Assembly: GCF_002288925.2 (NCBI RefSeq)
Contig: NW_022098050.1
Location: 9,997,239-10,061,238, forward strand
Length of the DNA stretch: 64,000 bases
Origin: Delphinapterus leucas
Taxonomy: Eukaryota > Chordata > Mammalia > Artiodactyla > Monodontidae
Reading direction: 5' to 3'
Shown here: positions 23,056-33,890 of the stretch, piece by piece
How positions within the stretch are numbered: the first letter of the stretch is position 1
Layout: every line of letters starts with the position of its first letter
Program-made: the position numbers and the translations under genes
The notes under the pieces: generated by a model
What the model was told of the DNA's origin: nothing
The model's database searches: none
Seen by the model: only the letters and a program-made list of their open reading frames with translations

Positions 23056-23587
23056 AACTCAACTATTTGAACTATTAGCACAATAATCACTCTCCAGGAG
23101 TTATTAGCCCAGTTAACACTCAGAACCTAAAACAGGGCACTGAAAAATCTGCACGACAAAGCTCTCCTCATTCAAGAAGTATTTCATTTACTAGAGAGGG
23201 TGCTTGCTGGATTCAGATGTACAGAAGCACTATCTTCCTGGTCTTTTTCTAGTTGGACTAAAAGGATTTCAGAAAGCTCTGACTTGTATGTATAACTCTC
23301 GTGTTTGAAAAAGAACTTTCATTGTAATAGATAGGTCAGTGAGAAAAAACACTCCCCCGTTTAATTTTAGTTGTAGAGTCGAGAAGGAAGCAAGTTTTGT
23401 TTCATCAGATGACAGAAATAATGCTACTGACTGGCAGTATTAATCCCACCTTCCTCCTAAAATGAGCATCTGGGTCCTAAAGATGGTTCTTCAAGCAAAG
23501 ATGTGAAGATGGTTTTTCAAGCAAAGAGTAACACTAAGGAGACAGTTCGTGTATCCATTGTTTACATTCATACTATTCCACATACTC
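23056..23587. other. Unique sequence, nothing recognised
   Basis: A short unique block between two SINEs. A local direct repeat (GATGGTTCTTCAAGCAAAGA and a near copy 30 bp on, 23,482-23,527) is present. No gene seen. Confidence 0.4.
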
Positions 23588-23600
23588 AAAAACAGACATA

Positions 23601-23808
23601 GGGCTTCCCTGGTGGCGCAGTGGTTGAGAGTCCGCCTGCCGATGCAGGAGGCACGGGTTCGTGCCCCGGTCCAGGAGGATCCCACGTGCTGCAGAGCGGC
23701 TGGGGCCGTGAGCCATGACCGCTGAGCCTGCACGTCCGGAGCCTGTGCTCCGCAGCGGGAGAGGCCGCAGCGGTGAGAGGCCCGCGTACCACAAAAACAA
23801 ACAAACAA
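23601..23808 (+). mobile_element. CHR-2-type tRNA-Glu SINE (cetacean)
   Basis: Plus-strand copy with A and B boxes and a CAAA-unit tail. Exact 14-bp target duplications AAAAACAGACATAG lie at 23,588-23,601 and 23,809-23,822. Body differs from the other copies at several CpG sites, which fits ordinary methylation decay. The three minus-strand open frames of 99-130 codons are SINE read-through. Confidence 0.92.
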
Positions 23809-23822
23809 AAAAACAGACATAG

Positions 23823-26800
23823 AGCTTCCAGGTCTGCATAAGATGGAGTGAGCACACTCCACCCTGTCTTTCCCAGTAAACACAAACTATAAAACCTGGA
23901 AAGGCAGTCTGGAGCAGCTCTTTGAGGACTGAAAAGTAAACAGTAACAGGCAAATTAGGAATGACCAGAACTCAAAATACCAGCAAACTGCCCATGAGTT
24001 TACCATGACTTTTTCTTCCAGTATGCCCCAAGCCTGAACTCAACACATTGCCAGCAGGCATTGGGCACTGACAGAGAGAGAGCCAGGACATGTCCTGTAG
24101 CTCTGGCCCAGGAAGCAGGACAGAAAACTCCTGATACTCAAGAGAGCGGGGGCCTCCCCTCTGTTCTCTCAAGCCACAGCCCCCAAGTGGCAAGAGCAGC
24201 CTGCGGCAACAGGAGCCTGCAGGACCAGAACTCTGGAGGGGGAGAACGTCCCTCTGGGTTCAGCAGAACTATGGCCAAGAGGATGGGGCCAAACCCCACG
24301 ATTTTTTTTCTCTCTGTTTTTCTCTACTGCTTGGCATTGGGGACGTGGGCACGGTTGTGTAAGTACGCAGCAGAGCAGGATAAGGAAATCCCAAGCTTTC
24401 TGGCTAAATAACCAAAAAAACAGAAGCCCCGTGGAATTGGAAAGTATCGGAAAACAACAGGTCCTACTGTATAGCACAGGGAACTACATTCAATCTCCTG
24501 TGATCACCCATAATGGAAAAAAGTATGAAAAATAATGTGTGTATATATATATATATATATATGTAACTGAATCACTTTGCTGTACAGCAGAAATTAACAC
24601 AACATTGTAAACCAACTATACTTGAATCAAATAAATTGTTTTAAAAAGTATTGGAAAGATCACTGAGAGGGAGGAGCTCGGGAAAAGACCCCATAAATTG
24701 TTTCTGAACTCTCAGACTCACCTGCAAGCTTTACATGCATGGATCTCATCCTAAAGAGCCTACTGAAGACTTTGAGAACTGAACTGCCTAAGTCCCAGAC
24801 TAACGGGTTACTGGGGCACGTACTTATGAGACACATCCAAGTAGCACTGCCAAGGCTTGGAAAATTGAACTGACATTGGGACCACACCTCACAGAAGGTG
24901 GGTTAGAACCTAACCAAGTCAGCTGTCTGCTAAAACAAAAATAGCAACGTTCTTCATGGGCTTTCAACAAGATGCAGAGTTTCATAACATAATATTCAAA
25001 ATGTGCTGGATAAAATCCAAAATTACTCAGCATGGGAAAAGACTATCAACAGGTGCCAATGTCGAGATGACAGAGATGTTTGAACTATCTGACAAAGACT
25101 TTAAAGCAGCTATGACAAAAGTGCTCCAGCAACCAATCTTGCAATCTTGAAACCTACAGAAGAATACAAAGTCTGAGCAAAGACAGAAAATGTATAAAGG
25201 GGAACTGTTGCAAATTTTAGAACGGAAAAATATAATAACTGAAATAAAAACTCACTGGATGGGCTCAATGCAGCAGGGAGATAAGAGTCTGAACTTAAAG
25301 ATGAAACCATAGAAATTAGCCAGTCTGAACAACAAAGAGAAAACAAACAAAAACAAAGAGAAAAAAAGTTTTAAAAACAAAACCACAGCGCCCCAGGGAT
25401 GTGGGGGACAAGAACAGAAGTCTTCCATTTGTGTCATGGGAGTCCCAGAAAGAGGAGAAAAAATGTAGTGCAGGAAGAAAATCTAACAATATAATAGCTG
25501 AAAACTTCCTAAATTTCTCAAGAGACATAAATCTATACATTCATAAAGCTACCCTTTAGGAATGAAGGTGAAATACAGATATCTTCAGCTGAAGGAAAAC
25601 TAAGAACATTCATTGGCGGCTGACTTCCTCTAAGATAACAGCTAAAGAAAGCTCAAAGGGAAATGATACCACAAGGAGCATGAGGGATGAAGAGAGAGCA
25701 AGAGAAATGGTAGATATATGGGTAAATATAAAACACTACACTTCTCCTCTTGAGTTCTTTGTTGAAAGCAAAAATTATAACATTGCCTATGGGGTTTTCA
25801 AAGTATGCCAATGTAATAGATCAGATGAAAGTAACAAAAGAAGGGAGGATAAAGGGACCTATATGGTGGTAAGATTTCTACAGTCCTCTTAAAGTGGTAA
25901 GCTGTTGATTCTAAACTGACAGTGAAGTATATACATCTCAATTCCTAGAGCAGGGACTAAAAAATGATACAAAAAGATACACAAGAGATCAAGTAAAATA
26001 AAACACTAAGAAATATTCAAATAACTCAAAAGAAGGCAGAATACAGAAAACAGACACCTGAAAATAGAGGGAACAAACAGAAAACAATAATGAAATGATA
26101 GGCATAAATCCAACATCAATAATAACTATGTTAAACTCAAACGGTCTAAAATAAACATGAATGAAAAGACAAAGACTACGAGAATGAATAAACAATATGA
26201 ACCATATGCTAACAAAAACATCACTTGAAATATAATACTATCGGGTAGATAGGTTAAAAGTAAAAGGATAGAAAGAGGTATACCATGAAAACACTTCAAA
26301 AGGAAGCTGAAGTGGCTTTATGCAGACAAAACAGACTTCAAAACAAGGACAACTGCCAGGGACAAAGAAGGACGCTACATAAAAGGGTCCATTTGCCAAG
26401 AAAACGTGACAATTCCAAATGCCAAATGCATTTGTACCTAGCCACAGACTTTCAAAACACATGAAGCCAAAACTGACAGAACTCAAAGGAGAAATAGGTA
26501 AACCTAAAGTTATCGTCAGAAGCTTCAACACTCCTCTCAGTACTATGTGGAAATTGTAGACGGAAAATACCACCAACCAACTGAATCTCATATTTGTAAG
26601 ACATTCTAACCAACAAAAGCAGAATACACATTCTTTTAAAGCACACGTAAAACATTCATGAGGATAGACCATACCCTGAAGTATAAAACTTTAACAAATT
26701 TCAAAGAATTGAAATAATGCAAAATGTGTCATCTGATCGTAATGAAATTAAACTAGAAATCAACAGCAAAGAGAGAAGATAAAAATTTCCAAACACTTGG

Positions 26801-27335
26801 AAATTATATAACACATTGTACTTCTAAATAATGTATGGGTCAAAGGGGAAAGTCTCAAGAGAAAAAAATTGTTGAATTGAACACAATGAAAATACAACAT
26901 ATCAAAATGTGTGTGATGCAGCTAATACAGTGCTTATAGGGAAATTTATAACAAATATTTATAATAGAAAAAGGAGAGAGGTCTCTAACCAATAATCTAA
27001 GCTTCCACATGCAGAAACTAGAAAATGAAGAGCAAAATATACCCAAAGCAAGGAAGGAAATAACAAAGATAAGAGCTGAAATAAATGAAATTGAAAGCAA
27101 AACAAGAAAGAAAAGAAAAGAAAGAAAATCAATGTAAACAAACACTGGTTATTTGAAAATATCAATACAATTGGTAAGCCTGTAGCAAGACTGACAAAGA
27201 AAAAAAAAAGGAGAGAAAAAACACAGCTTACTAATATCAGGAGTGAAAGAGGGAACATAACTTACAGTTCCCACTGACATTAAAAGGATAATAAGGGAAT
27301 ATTATGAACAACTCTATGCATATAAATTTGATAAT
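23823..27335 (+). mobile_element. Ancient LINE-1 (L1M-type), decayed, interrupted
   Basis: From 'cataagatggagtgagcacactcc'-like 5' UTR (near 23,837) through ORF1-like sequence ('catgggagtcccagaaagag' at 25,435-25,454, 'gctgaaaacttcctaaattt' at 25,497) into ORF2-like sequence ('caaggacaactgccaggga', 'gacaaagaaggacgctacat' near 26,345-26,380). No reading frame survives. A younger LINE-1 3' end is inserted at 24,454-24,644. The 3' part is lost at about 27,335, where an unrelated minus-strand LINE-1 piece begins. Family assignment beyond L1M is not possible by eye. Confidence 0.75.
24454..24644 (+). mobile_element. LINE-1 3' end nested in older LINE-1
   Basis: Carries 'ggtcctactgtatagcacag' and the terminal ACTGAATCACTTTGCTGTAC, AACCAACTATACTTGAATCA order, with an internal (TA)n run at 24,541-24,562. 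Target duplications AAAGTATCGGAAA (24,441-24,453) and AAAGTATTGGAAA (24,645-24,657) show insertion into the older element. Confidence 0.88.
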
Positions 27336-27344
27336 TAAAATTGC

Positions 27345-27770
27345 TAATATTTTTTATGATTTTTAAAACCTACGTTCTTGAGGTATATTGGTCTGTGGTT
27401 TTGTCTTTGTTGTTTTTTCTTTTTACCATCTCTGAGAGTGATGCTGGCCTTATAAAATAAATTGGGAACTTTTCCCTCTCCTGAAAGATACTGTCTAAAA
27501 TTGGTGTTATGTCTTCCTCAAATGTTTGTTAGAATTTACCAGCAGAACCACCTGGGCCTGGAGATTTCTTATTCAGAAGATTTTAAACTATGAATTCAGT
27601 TTTATTAATGATTATAGAACTACTCAGGTTATTGATTTCATCTCAGATAAGTTTTGGTAGGTTGTAGTTGAGAATCGCTGTTGTAAGTTCTTGTTGAATT
27701 CTCAAGTTTGATTCCCCTTGGATTAAAGAAGAGACCATTTGATCCAGGATTTTCCAGATTGTCACAGAGA
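27345..27770 (-). repeat. Old LINE-1 ORF2 fragment, minus strand
   Basis: Plus-strand phrases 'gaggtatattggtctgtggt', 'gtgatgctggccttataaaa', 'ccagcagaaccacctgggcc', 'tggagatttcttattcagaa' are the reverse complement of the LINE-1 reverse transcriptase region. No frame is open. The orientation is opposite to the element on its left. Confidence 0.75.
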
Positions 27771-28384
27771 GGTTTCCAATCTTCTTGGCAGTAAATCAGA
27801 TAGTGGTAGGGGGAGGGGGGAAGGGGGAGTTTACAGGGGGATCAGAGGAGAGTGTTGATAGGGTGAATTTCAGGCTCCTATCTTCTGAGACTGACCTGTC
27901 ACACACCTCTGTAGTTACTACAGTCATCTGAATCCCTATTACCTGGCCAGGGCGGAGGATTTGAAATGTTACAGTGTCTCCACCACCCCCGCTCCCCACC
28001 ACCAGAGCAACTGCCCTCTGAACCACCTCCTGGGATTCCTCCATCTTACCAGCAGCAAATACATACCCATGCACAGGTTAAGGGCTGACATGGCTTCTGC
28101 CCACACATAACCAGCAGTCTTTTTAATTCGTTTATTATTTTGAAGAGAATTGAGCTGCTATAGAAAAAGTGTGGAAAACACTGCCCCCAGATGTCCCAAA
28201 GGAGGTGACTCGGGTTCTGGCCTGGGCTCCTGGGGAAGGCCTGGGCCAGCTCTTCGCAGCCCAAGGCAGGGCACTTCAATAGTCATCCTGCGTTTGGAAA
28301 CAAAGTCGTGGCGTCCAATTGACTGGCTGCAATTCTTCCTCCATTTAGTCAGACTCACAAACTGAGATTCATAAAGCTGAAAGC
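27771..28384. other. Unique sequence, no supported gene
   Basis: GC-richer than its surroundings. A 92-codon minus-strand frame (27,796-28,074) has a Gly run and Pro-rich end from simple sequence and no recognised domain, so I leave it unannotated. No repeat that I can name. Confidence 0.4.
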
Positions 28385-28525
28385 AACCTCATGAATCCCC
28401 CTGTCTATGACCTTATTTCACAGATGAAGAAACTGTGGTCCAGTTATGGGTACTAGCTGGCCCAAGGTCGCCTACCTTGTTGAGGCAAAACTGGGCCTGG
28501 AGCCCACATTCCAAGGGCCCAGCAC
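28385..28525 (-). repeat. MIR SINE, minus strand
   Basis: Plus-strand order 'ccttatttcacagatgaaga', 'aactgtggtccagttatggg', 'ggcccaaggtcgcctacctt', 'aaaactgggcctggagccca' is the reverse complement of MIR. Diverged. Confidence 0.7.
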
Positions 28526-28734
28526 AGTGTTCTTTACCCTACACGTAAAAACAAGTTTTGACTGGACAGCTACTATATATATATGAGGCAGTGTGACAAC
28601 AGTTCCTGTCATCGTGGAATTGAACTTCAGTGGGGAATATAGACATTCAACAATTGCCCAGATAACTAAAATGGAAATGCGTAGTAAACCACTAAGGGGC
28701 AATGCAAGGAGTGTAAATATCAATATATTGCCTT

Positions 28735-28944
28735 GGGACTTCCCTGGTGGTCCAGTGGCTAAGACTCCATGCTCCCAATGCCGGGGGCCCGGGTTCAATC
28801 CCTGGTCGGGGAACTAGATCCCACATGCCACAACTAAGAGTTCACATGCCACGACTAAAGATCCCACATGCTGCAACACAGATCCCGCGTGCTACAACTA
28901 AGACCCGATGCAACCAAATAAATAAATAATATTTTTCAAAAAAA
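28735..28944 (+). mobile_element. CHR-1-type tRNA-Glu SINE
   Basis: Older relative of the CHR-2 copies: A-box region TGGTCCAGTGGCTAAGACTC, B box GGTTCAATCCC, then three diverged direct repeats of the 'gatcccacatgccacaacta' unit and an AAAT-rich tail. Target duplications ATATATTGCCTT (28,723-28,734) and ATACATTGCCTT (28,945-28,956) flank it. Confidence 0.85.
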
Positions 28945-28956
28945 ATACATTGCCTT

Positions 28957-29156
28957 AAAATTTTTTCCCAAAATACAACCCACCACCACCATCAGCACCA
29001 CAGTCATGGTGATTCCAATGGAAAAGTTTCGCCTTGGAAAATTGGGGAATTATCATATGTGATCTTTCAGTGATGTAGTGAAACTGCATGTTTAAGTCTG
29101 CCACCCAGAGGGTGCTTTTGTCCCCCATCTGAAGCACAATCTTAGACAGGTAAATG
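28957..29156. other. Unique sequence beside the exon candidate
   Basis: Holds a 71-codon minus-strand frame (28,955-29,170) with a hydrophobic start, possibly the continuation of the same pseudogene. A CCA-repeat patch (28,979-28,996) makes the glycine run near its end. Confidence 0.3.
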
Positions 29157-29401
29157 GAGAAGAATGTCACATTTAGTATACTAAGGAGCTAGACAAAAAG
29201 ACAGACATTGAAAGGAATAATGATTCTAGCCACGAGTCCTTTCTTGGACCAGGATGAAAGAGCCACTGTAAGGTGACTCAAGCCAAGCATCATGACCCAG
29301 ATGCTGCTGGTGAGGTAGCACCGCAGCCACAAAGGCCCTGAAGCAGGCTCCAATCACCAGCATGACATACTCCAGAGAGCGGGAGTCCTCTGCTGAGTAA
29401 A
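29157..29401 (-). pseudogene. Possible exon or pseudogene of a membrane protein
   Basis: Read on the minus strand, a good splice acceptor (TTCTCTGCTTGCAG, ending at 29,402) is followed by a frame beginning NYPVYSAEDSRSLEYVMLVI and running into GACFRAF. The frame then stays hydrophobic only if one frameshift near 29,318 is allowed, after which it continues with segments such as LTSSIWVMMLGLSHLTVALS and KKGLVARIIIPFN, up to a TAG at 29,182-29,180 region. Beyond that stop a further hydrophobic frame (to about 28,955) may continue. The composition suggests two or more membrane-spanning helices. No clear donor site is visible and I cannot identify the family. It could be a decayed exon, a duplicated pseudogene or coincidence. 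Confidence 0.3.
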
Positions 29402-30524
29402 CTGGATAGTTCTGCAAGCAGAGAATGAATGAATGTAGGAATCTGTTTCAACAGCTTGCTAGTGAAGAAAGAGCATGATGAAACATGCACAGATAAAGCT
29501 TCTAGCTTTATCTCAGAGTCTGATCAATGTTAACATTTTATATGGGAAACTTCTATGAAAGTTTGACAAGTTACTCTTTTGGGAGATGTTTCCCCCACAA
29601 CTTGTGCTCTCATGATGGGAGCATTTAAAGGGTCTCTGATTTTCCCCTCTACTTTCAAGGGATAAACAAAATCGTGGAATCTGAGACTTGAGGTGACAGT
29701 GGCCATCACTGAAGCTTTGCACGTAGTAAGTTACCACATGAGAGAGTTGAATAAAACAGACTCAAGTCTGTAGCCCGTGAACTGAGAATTCTATTGTATC
29801 AGGAGGTCAGGCTCTTTAAACCATAATGATAATGACTGAAATCGGTATGCAATTCTACATGAAATATAGAGCCTTCTGGAAGAAAAAACAAGGTCAAGTC
29901 ACCTACGAGGTGGCTGAGAAAACTCCTAAAAGAGATGTTTCCAGAGTCTTCTAAACTACATTGTGAAGTGAGGTAAACGGAACACATAGTTTCGGACAGA
30001 AAAGCAGGAGTAACTGTCAGAGACTGTCACCAGAATGGATAGGATTCAGGCCACAGTTGCACCAAACAGGTGTCTGACCACCCACCTGGGCTCTCTGCTC
30101 ATCATTTCAAAACTCTAAAGGTGCTTATTTTGGTTAAAGGTATAGAATTTAAGATTTTTTTTTAAACGTCTACTGTACTCAGCTTAAAATTCAGATTCAT
30201 ACCTGCCAACTGTGCTTGGGCACAAATAATGAATCATCATCACAATAAGCTGTAAAAGTGCAAAGCGGCAAGTAACACAAAGGCCTAATGGAACCTCCGT
30301 CCTTGGAAGTTAATAGAATGGCTTAGTTCACATGTCCCTCAGACCCTCAGGAGCTGGCAAAGTAACCTCAGAAGTACCCTGTTACTTCAGTAATTCTGTG
30401 AGTCAGTGGAAAAATGACAAAGACTAATCTTGGGCTCTGTGTCTCAAAGCCTTGATAGAAGAAAGGACAAGATGAAATACGCACAAAACTTCTCATTGTA
30501 TCTCAGGGCTTGACAAAAATAACA

Positions 30525-30615
30525 CTTACTTTTATACATGTTCACTGCTGTATCCAGAGCACCTACTACAGAGTCTGGCATATAGTGGGACCTCAAAAAG
30601 TGTTTTTTGGAATAA
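30525..30615 (+). repeat. L2 LINE 3' fragment
   Basis: 'tgttcactgctgtatccaga', 'gagtctggcatatagtggga' and 'cctcaaaaagtgttttttgg' follow the L2 3' end, plus strand. Confidence 0.7.
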
Positions 30616-30807
30616 ACAGACAATCTCATTCTTAGACAAAAATTCCGCCAAACTACAAATATATGCACTGAAAAGTCACTATTTTGTTATTCACAGTGAT
30701 ATACAAGGAAGGGAAGAAATAGCAAACCGAACATCCATTTTGTTATTTTTTTCTTGGTATGGTTTGGTGAAATCAGAGAAGTGAAGATAATGCATACCTT
30801 TTATTGT

Positions 30808-30965
30808 TTACTAGGTATGTGATTTGGGGCAAATGATTTGAATGCCTCTCTTTAAGTATCTATGGCCTCATATCTAAAATAAGGCCAATAATCTCTTCCT
30901 CACAGTAAAGATTAAATGTGGTCATACTATTTCAGAGCCTGGCACACAACAGCAGTTCTAACAAA
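30808..30965 (+). repeat. MIR SINE fragment
   Basis: 'ctaggtatgtgatttggggc', 'aaatgatttgaatgcctctc', 'ctcatatctaaaataaggcc' and 'agagcctggcacacaacagc' keep MIR order. The tRNA-like head is missing. Confidence 0.7.
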
Positions 30966-32344
30966 TGAAGACCCATGAGACAGTATGAGAAAGCCTCTCA
31001 TGTTCTTCTTTGACCTCAAGCACAGAGCCCAAGTAGAGGTGTGTATCATCCATGTCACTTTCTGAGCTTCTTCCCAAAGAAACGAGTCCATCACTCATTA
31101 CAGCAAGAATTCTCTACCCTAACTGCAGAGCGGAACCCCAGGGAAGCTTTCCCATCAGGTGACCTGCTTGCTGTAACTCTCCAGTAGTGGATGAGAGGAT
31201 AGAGCTGCCTGATGAGGTCCTCTACATAGCCCTGAACCCCCAGGCCCTGTGCCCTTGAGGAGGGAGCCTAGGTACTTGGGAACAGAGGGGCCCCAGAAAG
31301 GATGCCATCAGTAGACAGGGAGCATGATGCTTGAGAGGCAGGTGACAGGCAGGCACAGCATAGGGAGCACCAGGGAAGGATGGATGGCCCCAATTAGGAG
31401 CATACGACCTCTCCCTCAGAGAAGCAACCTTCATTTAACCAGTAAGTGAAAGGACGTTTCAAAATAACTTCTACAAGCTGTGATTTGACAGAAATTTCGA
31501 GTTAATGTATACCTAAGCTTTCCAAAAAACAGCTCTGAAATTGGCTGGTTAATTTGGCCTAAACCGTAAGACATGGATTGATCTAAATGCTGCTGAAAGC
31601 TTCCATTTTAAAAGCAACATATGTATTTTTGCAATATAGGTTTAACATTTTTTTTAAAAATTCGTAAGTGATGTAATCAGAAGGTCAATACTCACCAAGC
31701 TGAGCAAAAGTATTTCTCTTCAAGAGGGCGCCAATCAAGCAGAAGCCGTTCCCATCTTTACCTCCTAGATAAGCCATATGCTATTTTAGTTCTTTATATA
31801 ACTTCAAGGATGTTGCAACCTTTTGGCACTCAGTTTCTCCATCTGTTTAAAAAAAAAAGCAGGGAGGGATGGATCTAGCGAACTCTAAAACACTATGCTT
31901 CTCTTCTGAAAACAGCAATTATTGGTACTTCCCTCTAGGCTGGGAATTTTATTACTAAATATGCTTATCTTTTAAGATGTGGTTCCAGAAGAGGGACCAG
32001 AGTTTAAAAAAATAACACGATGAGTTAACACAGGCTTAAAGGAAAATTTTCTAGACACCTTGTTCATCCTAGAACAGGACAGACCACATCATCTCCTTTT
32101 TCTTTTAATCAAGTTTCTATAACCCCCATCTCCCAGATGCCAGAAACCTCTCTCATATTAGCCAAGGCCTGTCTTAAGATAGAATAAATCTACTTATAGG
32201 CTGGGAACTCTTGCTAAGTATGTGGTTGTTATAATCACGAAAGATGAGCACAGTATTGAGTCAATAGCTTACTGGGGACCCAGTGCTGCATACTAATCTC
32301 AACACCCTTGCTTAGCCCATAGCTAGGAGTGCAAGATGCTGACC

Positions 32345-32367
32345 AAAAAAAAAAAAAAAAAAAAAAA
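32345..32367. repeat. A23 tract, possible retrocopy tail
   Basis: Preceded by unique sequence without a nearby AATAAA. A shared AGGCTTAAA occurs just after the tract (about 32,372-32,380) and at 32,032-32,040, so a roughly 300-bp insertion (32,041-32,367) is possible. Confidence 0.4.
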
Positions 32368-33890
32368 TCCAAGGCTTAAAAGAGTGCTCTCATTTAGTAT
32401 TGATGATGGAAGAATCACATCTATTATTGTGATATATGCAAATTATAATCAAGTTAACATACCAGCAAAGGCCTCATTTTGTAACATTCTCGATAATAGA
32501 GGACAAGTCATAAAAACAAATATAGCCAAGAACAGCCTGTTTTAAAAAGCATGGGATATTTAGAGTACATGAAGAAAAATGGATTTTTCGTAAGTTCCAA
32601 AGCAGAGAAAACCTTAGTATTCATTAAACACTGCACAAAATCTCTCATAGGTCTTAAATTCGATAATAATGCATACTCTAAGAACCCAATGTAGCTACAG
32701 AATATTCAACATTTGTCAAGCACTGAGAACTGTACAGACTGCAAAAGCAGAGTGCTCAATCACAGGACATAAGGATTCAAAAGCACATAACAATGACCAA
32801 GCTAGGGAACAGTTTAACCGATTCATTCATTACAATGGCCCTGTTCTATAACCACTTGAAGTGTGTTTGGTTTGTAATCATACAAGTCCATTTCTTAAAA
32901 GTGGAGAACTATTATTGTAGCCAAAGGTCAACAAGCACCTGTGTTCAGAGTCCGTAAACGAAAATCCGTTAGGAAGAAGTACATTCATATTAATGTAGTG
33001 TCTGCAAAGTGAAACTTCAACTCTTGATTATTTCTAAGGGGAACATGAAGCCCTCTTTTCTCACTCCAACTCGTTTCTTTGGACCTTAACACCATGCACA
33101 AAATGTCTAACTTCTACCATTTTGAAAGGGTTCTCCTAAAAAGCACAAAGAAATTTTTAATTACAAAAGAATTAAAGAAGAAGAACCAGTAAGATTTTTT
33201 CCACTTACTATAAGAAATATATAAAGGAAGACAAAATGTTATTAAAAATGCTTGATAATAAACTCACGTTGTCAAAATAAAATGTGGAAGCTCATGAAAA
33301 AAATCACAACCTTGCTAAATATTAACATAAAAATTATCTTAATGTAGAAATTATTTCTTAAGGGTCCAGCCTCGAATGAACATAAAGAAATAAAATTTTC
33401 TACAAGTAGATACCTGAACAGGTAAATTCTTTATTTCTCTCATATTTTTCACAGTATGTTCACACAGCTCTCAAGTTTAATTCAAAAAATATAATATGAT
33501 CTAGTCTATTGTATAAATGGATTCATTTGGAAAGCCTCCTTTTGTTCATAGGCGGGAAACATGCTTGCTTCCTGTATTCCAGGAGACCATACTTATATAA
33601 TTAGTAGTTTTTCTAAGATTTACTTTGCATGCTTCTCATGTGATTAAGACACTGGCAGGGCCAGCCCCCGTGTGGGGTAGCAACTGAGCAGGGGCAAAAT
33701 GCTCACTTGCTAGAATGTTCACAAGCCTATACTGGTAAGTCCTTGGCCTCCAGTGTTTACGACCCTGAGGCTTTGGTTAGGTTTCAAGTTTTACCAGAAA
33801 GGAATAATATAGCTAACAGCCACAAATATATTAATAATTATGACATGCTAATTTATTTCTATCAGCAAAGAGGACACCAGGTGAGAGGAA

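Larger units (their letters stand above)
29418..33883. other. Long, mostly unique stretch; no gene seen
   Basis: About 4.5 kb with only fragments of MIR and L2 that I could place (separate entries) and an A23 tract at 32,345-32,367. Small open frames do not show domains. A weak CTCF-like string AAGAGGGCGCC is at 31,720-31,733. Confidence 0.4.

Noticed and set aside
23601..23700. tRNA-like sequence with A and B boxes
   Set aside because: It is the head of a SINE with a tail and target duplications, not a functional tRNA gene; no cloverleaf with a usable anticodon arm was evident.
27796..28074. 92-codon minus-strand frame
   Set aside because: Gly and Pro runs from simple sequence, no homolog that I recognise, no flanking exon structure.
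28800..28915. Short tandem units resembling a CRISPR-like repeat array
   Set aside because: They are the internal repeats of a CHR-1-type SINE in a vertebrate genome.
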